Virus record (IMG/VR): IMGVR_UViG_3300006484_000005
Span: 1 to 64,000 of that record
DNA from: a virus
Strand: one strand, 5' to 3'
Length of the DNA stretch: 64,000 bases
Made by a program: the position numbers and the translations under genes. Positions 8,675-17,557 of this stretch are shown piece after piece (within the stretch, counting starts at the first letter, position 1; each line of letters begins with the position of its first letter). The notes below the pieces were generated by a model, which did no database searches, was not told where the DNA came from, and was given only the letters and a program-made list of their open reading frames with translations.

Positions 8675-9238
8675 TTATAATTTTTTATAAACGATGAATT
8701 CTCTTCTATTTTTAATAATTTCCATGTTTGGAACTATTTCATTTGATAATTGTTCTTGCCACCATGGAGCAATATCTTCAATAATATATAATCCTCCAGT
8801 TTTTAACGATTTAGAAAGTTCATGTATTGAGGTTATTTGATGAGCAACATCATGTGAACCATCATCAATAATAAAATCAAATTCTACCTTAACTTCATCA
8901 ATAAATGATTTTAAACTATCTGTTGATGATTGATCAACAACATATGTTTTAATTCTGTCGTCCTCAAACATAACATCTTCTAAAATATCAACGGCGTATA
9001 CAGTAGCATTTGGAAAAAAATCACGCCATGCTTTTATACTCGCTCCGGGGATATAATTACTAACATATGGATTCATTAATGGAGCGTTTCCAATCCCAAT
9101 TTCTAACATATTAGTAAGAGTATGTTTGATTGGATTTAATAATTCAAAGTAATCAACTGAGTAATTGTGACCAATTGCCTCGCATTTATCTGCTCTATAT
9201 TCTTCAAATAGTAAGCATAATTCGGTTTTTTCTGCCAT
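8675..9238 (-). CDS. Class I SAM-dependent methyltransferase, sugar O-methyltransferase-like
   Basis: SAM-binding LEIGIGNAPL is at about residues 45-55, followed by AWRDFFPNATVYAVDI and FDFIIDDGSHDVAHQ, then GGLYIIEDI. This arrangement matches MycE/rhamnosyl O-methyltransferases that modify sugars. In this island it probably methylates a glycan residue. Confidence 0.8.
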   Translation of the reverse strand: MAEKTELCLLFEEYRADKCEAIGHNYSVDYFELLNPIKHTLTNMLEIGIGNAPLMNPYVSNYIPGASIKAWRDFFPNATVYAVDILEDVMFEDDRIKTYVVDQSSTDSLKSFIDEVKVEFDFIIDDGSHDVAHQITSIHELSKSLKTGGLYIIEDIAPWWQEQLSNEIVPNMEIIKNRREFIVYKKL

Positions 9239-9239
9239 T

Positions 9240-10127
9240 TTATTTTAATGTATCTAAGTATTCGTGTAAGCAAACTTTCCAATTCCTCATATAATTTCTA
9301 TCTAAATCATTAAGTGATTTATTAATTAATTTTTCTGAGTATGGGCGAGGTGCAAAATAATCTACTGCAAAATGATTACTATCAACTTTATTAATAGTTA
9401 ATCCTAAATTTAAGTATTCATTAATAGCTACTGCTGTATCATATCTACTAGCTTCACCCTGACTTACCATATTATATAAACCATAAGGTAAATCTTCATT
9501 AATATGATTTAAAATTGATTGAGCAAAGTCTTTAGTGTATGTTGGTACTCCTAATTTATCATCTACTACAAATAATTCTTTAGCTCCTGATTCAATTTGT
9601 TTTAAAATCTTATTAACAAATTTTTTATCTTTAGCTCTACCACCTCCCATCATCCAACCAGCTCTAAAAATCCAATACTTTTCATATTGTTGATTTTGTA
9701 ATAGTTGTTCTGTGTAGTATTTACTTTTACCATAAGCACTTAATGGGTATGGGGTATCTTGTTCTGTATAAAATTCTTTATCATTACCAAAAATACCTGC
9801 TGTACTAATAAAAACGTATGGAATGTTTCTATCTTTAGCTAAATTAAATAAATGGATAGCAGCGATTGTATTAGTTAAATAACAATCATCTTTTTCGATT
9901 TCACAATATTCTAAATCAACTAAAGCAGCAAAATTTAAAATAATATCAGGATTGAATTCATTAATTACTTGTGATGTATGAGCTAAATCTCTTATGTCAC
10001 AAAAAGTAATATTATCTTCAATTTCTTTATCAGTTAATAAATAATCGGAAGTATCTGTAATATTTTGTAGTGTAGTACCTAACATACCATTAGCACCAGC
10101 TATGAATATTTTTTTAAAGTGTGTCAT
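9240..10127 (-). CDS. RmlD-like NAD(P)-dependent sugar reductase
   Basis: Extended short-chain dehydrogenase. It shows FIAGANGMLG at the N-terminus, ALVDLEYCE, the catalytic YGKSKYYTE (YxxxK) and VPTYTKDFA. This matches the dTDP-4-dehydrorhamnose reductase family, which makes dTDP-rhamnose or related 6-deoxysugars. RmlA, B and C are not in the window, so it may act on host precursors. Start at MTHFKKIF (10127) chosen; a longer frame to 10229 mostly overlaps the upstream gene. Confidence 0.85.
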   Translation of the reverse strand: MTHFKKIFIAGANGMLGTTLQNITDTSDYLLTDKEIEDNITFCDIRDLAHTSQVINEFNPDIILNFAALVDLEYCEIEKDDCYLTNTIAAIHLFNLAKDRNIPYVFISTAGIFGNDKEFYTEQDTPYPLSAYGKSKYYTEQLLQNQQYEKYWIFRAGWMMGGGRAKDKKFVNKILKQIESGAKELFVVDDKLGVPTYTKDFAQSILNHINEDLPYGLYNMVSQGEASRYDTAVAINEYLNLGLTINKVDSNHFAVDYFAPRPYSEKLINKSLNDLDRNYMRNWKVCLHEYLDTLK

Positions 10128-10752
10128 AATATGCGTTTTGTTTTTCCTGACGTTTAATATCTTTATGATGCCATAAAAATAATTCAGCTGGAATATATGA
10201 AAGAGATCCATATCCTTCAAGTACTTCATGTACTTTATTCTTCCATCTTATAACACCATTATTTTTAAATATACGGTGCTGCCAATCTGGAAAGTTGATT
10301 AGATCTTTATTATCAATTTTTTGTACATTCCATCCCCATTTATCGATATGTTCTTGAGTTAACCCATCTACTGTATTACGTCGGGCAATATAAAATGATT
10401 CTGCTAGTCCTCGATTCGATTCAAATATAGCTGGTAAATATGCCCAAAATTCTTTAGATGGTAATTCATCAGCATCAATTTGAACAATATAATCACCTGT
10501 ACAATATTCTAGGAATTGGTTCTTCCAATCTGCAAAATGACCATTAAAATCTAATTTACGCCACGTTTGCACATTTGGTAATTTATTGAATGAAAGTAGG
10601 TACTCTAATACTTCCGGAGTACCATTTTTTTCATCATACAAGATAACGATTTCATCTTGTACTTGTTTATTTTCTAGTAAGCTAGGAAGGAGTTGTTTTA
10701 TCTCCTCTAATTCATTACATACTGTTACAGCAAAACTAAACTTCATCGTCAT
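10114..10752 (-). CDS. Family 2 glycosyltransferase
   Basis: GT2 start FSFAVTVCNELEEIKQLLPSL, donor site IVQIDADELP (DAD) and a later WQHRIFKNNGVIRWKNKVHE segment typical of heptosyl- or glucosyltransferases of the WaaE/SunS type. The start may be 10752 or 10746 (MTMKF). Confidence 0.82.
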   Translation of the reverse strand: MTMKFSFAVTVCNELEEIKQLLPSLLENKQVQDEIVILYDEKNGTPEVLEYLLSFNKLPNVQTWRKLDFNGHFADWKNQFLEYCTGDYIVQIDADELPSKEFWAYLPAIFESNRGLAESFYIARRNTVDGLTQEHIDKWGWNVQKIDNKDLINFPDWQHRIFKNNGVIRWKNKVHEVLEGYGSLSYIPAELFLWHHKDIKRQEKQNAYYDTL

Positions 10753-11182
10753 TTTTAATTAAAATTGAATAAGCATACAAAGCAGCTGGAAACATCATAT
10801 TAGGATATACAACTGAGTTGGTCATATCTAATTTGTGGGTTTGACCAACTAATGCTTTATCATTCTCTCCAATTAGAATATATTTAGCAACCCTCCATCC
10901 CCAATTATCTGCGTTTTTGCCATCTGGAAATAACATAGCTTGATTTTGTTCATTTAGTACTGTTGGGTACCAAACAAATCCACTATCATCAATTAGTTTT
11001 AAATCTTTAAATAATTCTGGTTGTGATTCAAATATTGATTTTTCTACATCAGAACCATCTACCATACCTTCATTAGTTTGGTATCCACAATTTTGACAAA
11101 TACGAGTATCAACCCCTTTCATTTTAAGTGCTACTACTGATTTATCAGTTCCACAAATAGGGCAATCAAACATTTCTTCCAT
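10736..11182 (-). CDS. Zinc-ribbon protein, 148 aa
   Basis: The N-terminus carries CPICGTDK and CQNCGYQ, a four-Cys zinc ribbon in the first 40 residues. The rest, with WYPTVLNEQNQAMLFP and a hydrophobic C-terminus, is not recognised. It sits inside the glycan operon and overlaps both neighbours. Confidence 0.6.
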   Translation of the reverse strand: MEEMFDCPICGTDKSVVALKMKGVDTRICQNCGYQTNEGMVDGSDVEKSIFESQPELFKDLKLIDDSGFVWYPTVLNEQNQAMLFPDGKNADNWGWRVAKYILIGENDKALVGQTHKLDMTNSVVYPNMMFPAALYAYSILIKNDDEV

Positions 11183-12495
11183 TATTTATTTAGTTTAGGT
11201 AATTCTAATTGATTTAATTTAGGTAAAGATAAAGGGATAAATTTCGGGATAGGTTGTGTTTTTTCATTTAAAATCTGACTTAATCTTTCAGTCATTTTAT
11301 CTAATGAAAATTTATTTTTAGATATATTTGCTTGTTTTTTAGCTAACGGGATAAATTTTTTATAATTTTCAAATACTTCTTTTAAAGCGTACCCTGCTTG
11401 TCCATCATTTGGAGCAAACCATTGAGAATCAGCAATTAACATATTAGGTACTACTGCGGATGCGTGTATTTGTTTTAACTCACCACCTACTAAAACAGCA
11501 GCATCTTTATTTAAGAAATCAATATGACCTGACCATCCTGAAGCAATTACTGGCTTTTCTGTAACTGTAAATTCTAATAATGGACGACCAAATCCTTCAC
11601 CTTTAGTAAATGATACCATTGCTTTTACTTTAGAGTGATTATATAAATCATTTATATCTTCATCTTCTAAATCACCATGTAACAAATAAATGTTAGGTAA
11701 ACGACCACTTACAGTTTTACGAATAGATTCAATTTTTTCAAACATTGAATTACGATCCATAATTGAAGTTGTAGCTGAATTAGTTTTCATAATCAATGCT
11801 GGTGGGTTTGTTTTGCCTTTAAATACTTCTAAAAACGCTTTAACCATATAACCAACATTCTTTCTATCTTCACCAAAATCACCTTGTAACCAATGTCCTA
11901 CAAATAAAAATGCAAAATCTTCTTTAATTTTAGATATTTGTTGTACTAAATCAGTTTGTGATGGAGTCGTTTTAAAGTATTTATTTAAATCTACACCTTC
12001 AAATAACGTTTCAACAGGTGATGTTAATTTAATAATAGCTGTTGTTTTATTTGAATTTTTATCTTTTTGTTCAAATTGACTATTTTCAAATACTGTTTTT
12101 GAATGTTCTGATGATGCTAATATTAAATCCATACGATTACAACCTTCAATCCAAGATGGATCACAAATTGTTGTTTCAATACCTGCTGTTACTCCAATAC
12201 TTAAATGTTTCCCCATTTTCTGGAATTCATTAGGAACTGTAATTTGGAACCATACATCAGGTTGAATTGGGAGTTGATTACCAGTACCAATAATACGGGA
12301 TTTTAAATCCGCTTCCTCTTCAATTTCATCATCTAAGAACCCAAATGGAGTAGATCCCCAACGCTGAGATAATAATTTAATATCCCATTCATCACCTTTG
12401 GCTTTAATTAATGATTTGATAAAATCTCTTGAGCGTGCACCGTATCCACTAAATGTGTCTACGGGTGAGCTTACTATACATAACGGCTTATTCAT
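11182..12495 (-). CDS. GT4-like glycosyltransferase, 437 aa
   Basis: GT-B fold. N-terminal IVSSPVDTFSGYGARSRDF, then FLFVGHWLQGDFGEDRKN at the start of the second domain, and AMVSFTKGEGFGRPLLEFTVTEKPVIAS, the GT4 donor-binding EGFGxPxxE region. It is paired with the related gene upstream. Confidence 0.85.
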   Translation of the reverse strand: MNKPLCIVSSPVDTFSGYGARSRDFIKSLIKAKGDEWDIKLLSQRWGSTPFGFLDDEIEEEADLKSRIIGTGNQLPIQPDVWFQITVPNEFQKMGKHLSIGVTAGIETTICDPSWIEGCNRMDLILASSEHSKTVFENSQFEQKDKNSNKTTAIIKLTSPVETLFEGVDLNKYFKTTPSQTDLVQQISKIKEDFAFLFVGHWLQGDFGEDRKNVGYMVKAFLEVFKGKTNPPALIMKTNSATTSIMDRNSMFEKIESIRKTVSGRLPNIYLLHGDLEDEDINDLYNHSKVKAMVSFTKGEGFGRPLLEFTVTEKPVIASGWSGHIDFLNKDAAVLVGGELKQIHASAVVPNMLIADSQWFAPNDGQAGYALKEVFENYKKFIPLAKKQANISKNKFSLDKMTERLSQILNEKTQPIPKFIPLSLPKLNQLELPKLNK

Positions 12496-13930
12496 GTTCT
12501 GCTACTGGGTATTTTAAGTAATTTGGTTTATAATCTTCAATTTTAATTAGGTCAAATAATGATCGCGGTGTCCATTTTTCGAATGTTTCATCAATACCAT
12601 CAACAACATTAATACACATATTTTTAGCAGTCATCATTGCTTCGTTTGATGTTACCCACTCACATGCTGCTTTTCCTAATTTAGCATATTCGTTTGAATC
12701 TTCCATTTTTAAAGCATATGCTGATGCTAATTGATTAGCTACATCTCTAAAATCACATCTATCATCAAAGATATATGGTGTTGGAGGAGATCCGATTAAT
12801 GAAATATTACTTGGGAATACTGGAAATGCCCATTTACCATGTTTTTTATATTTACCTAAATGGTTTGATCCGAATTGTTCTGTAAATTTAATCCAATTAC
12901 CATCTTCATCTTCAAAACGCATTTGATCTTGCATACCTCCAGTTACATTTGCTAAAATCGGAGTACCCGCCATCATTGATTCGGTAAGCGATAATCCCCA
13001 ACCTTCATTCGAGGATATCAACGCAGTAATATCGGCTAAATTATAGTAATAATTTAATTGAGATTGTGTGATCTTTTGATTTGAAATGTAAATGTTCTTT
13101 TGTTTATCACCCATTAACATTTCAATTACCTTAGGTAAATCGGTACCATTATCATCAATAGCATCTGTATGTAAAATTAAAGCACATTTATCTGCTTGTT
13201 GTTTTGGTAATTTATCAATAAATGTTTTAAATGCTAAAATCAAATCAGAAGTTGATTTACGTCTTAAATTACGAGCATTATGGAATGTTATAAAATCAAA
13301 TTTATTATTACCCAATACTTGCTTTTCAAATTCTTTAAAATCATTTGATGTTTTATCTACTGGGTGGAAATATTTTTCATTAATCCCATGAGGAACATAT
13401 TTGATTAATCTATTTTTAGCTACATCTCCTAATACTACATGATTAATATTTTCAGTTTGTTTTGAAATAGCAAATAATGTATCGCATGACTCGTAGTATG
13501 GCTTATTATACAATGGATAAGGTAAATCATCCCAAATATTTAAGTAAATAATAGGCATTTTTGAACGAATTTCACGCTCATGTTGAAATAACCAAATCCA
13601 ATAGCGTGGATCTGTAAACAACATAATTGCGTCTGGTTTTTCAATTTCCATAATTTGACGCACAAATTCAATCGTACCATATCCATCAGTAGGATAAATC
13701 ATCACCGATGCATCTTCTATTTCAGCGCTTTTATTAGTGTCTGAAGATAAATCTAATCTTTGGCCTTTTTCTGGGTGATTAATAGCTCCACCAATATTTA
13801 CCCAATTGTAATGATTTGCGGTACCAACAACGATTTCTCTAGCCATAGTTGCTATACCAGAGGTAAATCTAATGTCGTCGCACATTAATAGAATCTTTTT
13901 CCTTTGATCTTTAGGAATGTAATTTTGCAT
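12488..13930 (-). CDS. GT4-like glycosyltransferase, 480 aa
   Basis: GT-B fold. N-terminal ILLMCDDIRFTSGIATMAREI and a C-terminal ALISSNEGWGLSLTESMMAGTPILA, the GT4 signature with its conserved Glu. The 8-nt overlap with the next GT4 gene suggests coupled translation. Confidence 0.87.
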   Translation of the reverse strand: MQNYIPKDQRKKILLMCDDIRFTSGIATMAREIVVGTANHYNWVNIGGAINHPEKGQRLDLSSDTNKSAEIEDASVMIYPTDGYGTIEFVRQIMEIEKPDAIMLFTDPRYWIWLFQHEREIRSKMPIIYLNIWDDLPYPLYNKPYYESCDTLFAISKQTENINHVVLGDVAKNRLIKYVPHGINEKYFHPVDKTSNDFKEFEKQVLGNNKFDFITFHNARNLRRKSTSDLILAFKTFIDKLPKQQADKCALILHTDAIDDNGTDLPKVIEMLMGDKQKNIYISNQKITQSQLNYYYNLADITALISSNEGWGLSLTESMMAGTPILANVTGGMQDQMRFEDEDGNWIKFTEQFGSNHLGKYKKHGKWAFPVFPSNISLIGSPPTPYIFDDRCDFRDVANQLASAYALKMEDSNEYAKLGKAACEWVTSNEAMMTAKNMCINVVDGIDETFEKWTPRSLFDLIKIEDYKPNYLKYPVAEHE

Positions 13931-13947
13931 AACTGATTATTTTGTGT

Positions 13948-14148
13948 TTATAGACTTCCGGACATTACTAATGCATTATAACTATGAATTTGTTTTTTAA
14001 ACTCATCATTAGTTAAATATAAATGCATTGCTCTGTTCATTAATTTTTGTAAGTTGAATTTATCTTTTATAGAGGCCATTTTAAATTCCTCAAATATGTC
14101 TCCGTGCACCTTTACACTTGTCAAGACTAATTGTTCATTCTTTCCCAT
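13948..14148 (-). CDS. Small ribbon-helix-helix-like protein, 66 aa
   Basis: The pattern LTSVKVHGDIFEEFKMASIKD followed by LQKLMNRAMHLYL fits one beta strand and two helices of an Arc/MetJ-type DNA-binding dimer. It may act as a phage transcription regulator. A TATATTTATA element lies just upstream. Confidence 0.6.
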   Translation of the reverse strand: MGKNEQLVLTSVKVHGDIFEEFKMASIKDKFNLQKLMNRAMHLYLTNDEFKKQIHSYNALVMSGSL

Positions 14149-14164
14149 TTTTGTATATTATTAT

Positions 14165-14182
14165 ATTTGTATATAAATATAT
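14165..14182 (-). promoter_or_regulatory. TATATTTATA-type promoter-like element
   Basis: Coding strand contains TATATATTTATATAC between the nuclease gene and the RHH-like gene. The same core occurs near 20360, 21752, 32826, 44008, 46220 and 51172. It resembles a Bacteroidetes -7 box (TAnnTTTG) or a reversed T4-type late box. Confidence 0.35.
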
Positions 14183-14189
14183 AACAGAA

Positions 14190-15143
14190 TTAGAAAGATG
14201 AATCTTTATTGCATAGTTCTTTATTGTCTTTAAACGGACACCACTGACATGATTCCTTAGACACGTTTTTGATTAACTCTGTTGACTTATAAGTGCCATC
14301 AGGGTTGAATACTGTATTGATAAATTCTGTAATGTGTGATACTGCTTTAGTACGTTTGCCTTTACCTGAAGCGGGTTCAACGATTTGAATGCGTTTTTGA
14401 GGAAAATCAAGATTTTCATATAGTTTACGTTTAACGATGAAGAATTCCACATCGATTTGTTCTGGGTCGATATTATACTGTTTAGCAAAGTATTCCTTAT
14501 ATAGGATAATCTGCTGCATTTTTAGTTCGTCTTTCTTTTCCTTATCTTTCCACCCCATTTTAGATGTTTTGATATCGAATATTTTAATTTTATTAGTATT
14601 TTCGTTGTATAGAACGAAATCAATATATCCTTTTAAATAAACATTAGGATGATTATCATCAATCGGCTGCACTAGAGGCATTTCGATTCCAACTAAATCC
14701 CATTTTCTAGTACTAAAGTATTCACCTTTATTCTTTTTAAAGTAATCGATAATTGCTAATCCATCTTCATAATAATCACGCATTTCAGTTGCTGATGAGA
14801 AATGAATACCTTTATTATCGTTTAGTGTTTTCTTGTATTCGTCTGAGAATGTCTGTTGGAAGAATGATTCTATATCAATTCGATCGGCTTCGGCTCCACT
14901 TGTATCGAACATAACTTGAATGTAGTGTTGCATCGCAACGTGAACTGATGTTCCGAACACTGCAGCCATTGATGGCTGAAAATTACGATACCCTTCTCTA
15001 TATTCTAGACCCCAACGAAATGGACATTTAGCATAAATAGAGAACTGAGAATATGATATTGTTTTATCATTTTGATAATTTATTTCTCTTACCGCTTTGT
15101 TTTTTATTTCCTTTAGAAGGGCGGGTATCGGTGTTTTGGCCAT
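14190..15143 (-). CDS. Cas4/RecB-like PD-(D/E)XK exonuclease with Fe-S cysteines
   Basis: Nuclease of the RecB/Cas4 superfamily. YSQFSIYAKCPFRWGLEY holds the first Cys, FGTSVHVAMQHYI the conserved His, KGYIDFVLYNENTNKIKIFDIKTSK the D...DxK active site. A C-terminal CQWCPFKDNKELC completes a four-Cys iron-sulfur cluster. It probably takes part in DNA end processing or recombination. The start overlaps the clamp-loader gene by 77 nt. Confidence 0.88.
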   Translation of the reverse strand: MAKTPIPALLKEIKNKAVREINYQNDKTISYSQFSIYAKCPFRWGLEYREGYRNFQPSMAAVFGTSVHVAMQHYIQVMFDTSGAEADRIDIESFFQQTFSDEYKKTLNDNKGIHFSSATEMRDYYEDGLAIIDYFKKNKGEYFSTRKWDLVGIEMPLVQPIDDNHPNVYLKGYIDFVLYNENTNKIKIFDIKTSKMGWKDKEKKDELKMQQIILYKEYFAKQYNIDPEQIDVEFFIVKRKLYENLDFPQKRIQIVEPASGKGKRTKAVSHITEFINTVFNPDGTYKSTELIKNVSKESCQWCPFKDNKELCNKDSSF

Positions 15144-15516
15144 AACTGTTTAATATGTCTTGAAATTGATCGTTGCTTAATAAAGCAAGATAATCGTTTG
15201 CTTCTCTTTGAGATACTTGTAATAATGAAGATAATTTAGAAACTTTATCCTTATCTATCTTTTCGGAAGCGGCTTTAGTGTATTTAAAATACTTTTTAGC
15301 TTTAGGTAATAATGATAAGTAAATATTATATACTTGTTCTGGTGTTAAATTAGGTATAGCTTGTACTTCATTAGCAAATACACAGTATTCAGAACTCATA
15401 GATAGGTACCTATGTAGCATATATGGATTAATACTTTTAATTTCAGTATCACTCAGTTTGCTATAAGGTACCTTATCATATGATAAGTAAGATAATATCT
15501 TAAAGAATTCGTTCAT
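15067..15516 (-). CDS. Clamp loader small subunit (T4 gp62-like)
   Basis: The region INPYMLHRYLSMSSEYCVFANEVQ matches the conserved N-terminal block of T4-type gp62 (NPYxxNRxLS...FANEM), followed by a helical KAKKYFKYTKA. At 149 aa it is shorter than T4 gp62 (187 aa), and the C-terminus is Lys/Gly-rich. It works with gp44 (15800-16687) to load the sliding clamp. Confidence 0.8.
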   Translation of the reverse strand: MNEFFKILSYLSYDKVPYSKLSDTEIKSINPYMLHRYLSMSSEYCVFANEVQAIPNLTPEQVYNIYLSLLPKAKKYFKYTKAASEKIDKDKVSKLSSLLQVSQREANDYLALLSNDQFQDILNSYGQNTDTRPSKGNKKQSGKRNKLSK

Positions 15517-15800
15517 TATTCAGGACGTGGAAAACGTGAACGTTTTGGAGCATCGCTTACATCTTCAACTGATGGAGCACCTGCTGTAGGTTGTGTTTTA
15601 GGCATGAATTGTACGTTTACATGTCCACACTTATCACAAGCAAACACGGGGATTGGCATCATACCATCTTGGGCAGTTCCGGTAATAAAGCGGGAAATAC
15701 TGCGTAATACTACTGCTTCATGGAATGTAGCGTTACCACACTCATCGCATGTTATCTCGGTAGTATCTTCGAGATTAATGTTCATTTTTACTGGATCCAT
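15516..15800 (-). CDS. Zinc-ribbon protein, 94 aa
   Basis: Two CxxC pairs (CDECGN and CDKCGH) about 35 residues apart make a zinc ribbon, followed by a disordered Pro-rich tail (PKRSRFPRPE). It sits between the two clamp-loader genes with 1-nt overlaps. This suggests a replication or transcription role, but no family is recognised. Confidence 0.65.
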   Translation of the reverse strand: MDPVKMNINLEDTTEITCDECGNATFHEAVVLRSISRFITGTAQDGMMPIPVFACDKCGHVNVQFMPKTQPTAGAPSVEDVSDAPKRSRFPRPE

Positions 15801-16687
15801 TATTTAATTATGTTTATAATTGAGGCGATACACGCCATAAAGTTGATTTCTTTATCTACTACTGTTGCATGTTTGAATTGATAATCAGCTAATGTCATTG
15901 TGATCATTCCATTATCTTTACCTAATTCATCATATAACGCTCTATACATTGGTTCAAAGTCAGATATATTATTGTCTACTAAGTATTGTCTGACTGATTT
16001 AAATGCGTCTTTACCTTGAATTAATTTAATTACATCTTGTATATCAAATCTAGTACCAGCTTTAACAAGAGTTAACTTACCATCAATACTATTCTGTTGA
16101 GTTACATTGATGATTTTACGAATATCTGGATAGAAATTAGTAACGATAGCAGATATGTCTGGTAGGTTATATGTAGTATTTTCTGCTTCTAATATAGAAA
16201 CTAAATGGCGAGCAATATCTGGTTTAGATAATGTTTCAATTTTAAATGCTTGGCATCTAGATTGTAATGGCTCAATAATACGCTCAACGTAATTACACGT
16301 TAGAATAAAACGTGTTTTAGCCGAGAATGTTTCAATTATATTACGTAACGATGCTTGTGCATTAATAGTTAAATAATCGGACTCATCTAGTATTACTACC
16401 TTTAATGGTTGGAATGTAGATGTAGAAGCGAATGATTTTACTTTATCACGAATCGTATCAATACCGTTTTCATCTGATGCATTAATGTACATCATATCGC
16501 AATTGATATTTTTAGTGATTAATTTGGCTAATGTAGTTTTGCCTGTACCTGCTTTACCATATAATAATAAATGTGGTATGTCGTTTTTAATGATCCAACT
16601 CTGAATTGTGTTTTTTAATTCATCATTGCCTATATATTGATCTAATGTTTGTGAGCGGTACTTTTCAGTCCAAAGAGTGTGTTGCAT
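15800..16687 (-). CDS. Clamp loader large subunit, AAA+ ATPase (T4 gp44-like)
   Basis: RFC-type AAA+ ATPase that opens the sliding clamp. Walker A GKAGTGKT is at residues 44-51, Walker B VVILDESDYLT near 98, sensor 1 FILTCNYVERI, and the SRC motif LQSRCQAFKI. Length of 295 aa is close to T4 gp44 (319 aa). The neighbours gp62, clamp and polymerase support the assignment. Confidence 0.93.
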   Translation of the reverse strand: MQHTLWTEKYRSQTLDQYIGNDELKNTIQSWIIKNDIPHLLLYGKAGTGKTTLAKLITKNINCDMMYINASDENGIDTIRDKVKSFASTSTFQPLKVVILDESDYLTINAQASLRNIIETFSAKTRFILTCNYVERIIEPLQSRCQAFKIETLSKPDIARHLVSILEAENTTYNLPDISAIVTNFYPDIRKIINVTQQNSIDGKLTLVKAGTRFDIQDVIKLIQGKDAFKSVRQYLVDNNISDFEPMYRALYDELGKDNGMITMTLADYQFKHATVVDKEINFMACIASIINIIK

Positions 16688-16689
16688 AA

Positions 16690-16839
16690 TTAATTACCTG
16701 GAATATTATATTTTTCTTGAATGTAATTAAGAGCTTTTAATTTATCAATCGTATCTTCGAGTATAGCGATTTTTTCATTTAGTAAAGCGATTTCCTCTTG
16801 GGCGCGTTCTAATTGTAGTTTTACTGATTTTACTGTCAT
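16690..16839 (-). CDS. Small coiled-coil protein, 49 aa
   Basis: Starts MTVKSVKLQLERAQEEIALL and forms a single amphipathic helix with leucine-type heptads, ending QEKYNIPGN. The stop lies 2 nt before the gp44 start, so it is probably co-translated. Confidence 0.55.
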   Translation of the reverse strand: MTVKSVKLQLERAQEEIALLNEKIAILEDTIDKLKALNYIQEKYNIPGN

Positions 16840-16844
16840 AACAT

Positions 16845-17093
16845 TTATTTTAATTTAACTATTGTTACTACCTCACCTGACTTTAAAGGACATTTATCAG
16901 GAATGCCATTTACATTACCACTATTTATAATCATATTTTCATATGGGTCCCATCCATCATCTTCCGTTATATAAATAAATCTTCTTTCTTCCGCTCTTTT
17001 CTTAAAATATGGGTGTCTACATTCCATACCATCCATGCTGTTTCCCCAAAATGGACAATCGTTACACTTTGTTACTTCTTCTACTATTGTCAT
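16845..17093 (-). CDS. Small Cys-rich protein, 82 aa
   Basis: Four spaced cysteines (CNDCPFWG, CRHPYF and CPLKSG) could bind a metal. No family recognised. Confidence 0.55.
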   Translation of the reverse strand: MTIVEEVTKCNDCPFWGNSMDGMECRHPYFKKRAEERRFIYITEDDGWDPYENMIINSGNVNGIPDKCPLKSGEVVTIVKLK

Positions 17094-17326
17094 AGCTTTT
17101 CTATTTCTTGTTTAACTTCTTGCCAATATCCCATAGTTGAATATTCAACATTTGTAAATGTATTAGAATGTGGATTAGCTAATATTATCTCATCTACTGC
17201 AATTAATGCACATTGTTTAGTATTATATTTATGTAAATCTTCATCATATAATCCTATCTTATTTCTTGATTCGGCATTATTAAAGAATTTATCATATAGT
17301 TCTAATGCTTGTTCTTTTGGTGTCAT
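17090..17326 (-). CDS. Small hypothetical protein, 78 aa
   Basis: Starts MTPKEQALELYDKFFNNAES and contains QCALIAVDEIILANP. It resembles helical phage proteins of unknown function. Overlaps the Cys-rich gene by 4 nt and lies directly downstream of the tRNA cluster. Confidence 0.6.
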   Translation of the reverse strand: MTPKEQALELYDKFFNNAESRNKIGLYDEDLHKYNTKQCALIAVDEIILANPHSNTFTNVEYSTMGYWQEVKQEIEKL

Positions 17327-17341
17327 AACATTTATTTTGAG

Positions 17342-17413
17342 TGGGCCCGGAGGATTACGATACCCCGGCCTAATGATTATGAGTCATTTGCTCTACCTCT
17401 GAGCTACGAGCCC
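17342..17413 (-). tRNA. tRNA-Met (CAT)
   Basis: Full cloverleaf: acceptor GGGCTCG pairs with CGGGCCC, and the anticodon loop CTCATAA on a 4-bp stem gives CAT. CCA is not encoded. The 1-72 pair is G-C, so it is not an initiator. It could also read AUA if lysidine-modified. Confidence 0.85.
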
Positions 17414-17557
17414 TAAATTGAAGAACTTACACGGGACCAACCGCAAGGTATTCTTCATGAAGGAGTGTCTATCTGTATTCTCCTAACCCTGGTTCAGGAC
17501 GTTTGTGTCGTCTAACCAGTCTCATCAGTTCTCGGCACAACCCTAGATGAGAGTCTG
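17414..17557 (-). ncRNA. Structured RNA of four consecutive hairpins
   Basis: This stretch has no gene. It holds four stems in a row: 7 bp (17419-17425 with 17451-17457), 5 bp (17461-17465 with 17480-17484), a 6-bp plus 4-bp compound stem (17489-17519) and 7 bp (17520-17526 with 17546-17552). It lies between two tRNA-like genes. I recognise no RNA family. Confidence 0.4.

Noticed and set aside
17505-17545. CTGATGAG on the minus strand, as in a hammerhead ribozyme core
   Set aside because: The second conserved element (GAAA) and a matching stem III with a cleavage site are not found at the right positions. The bases fall in a plain hairpin stem.
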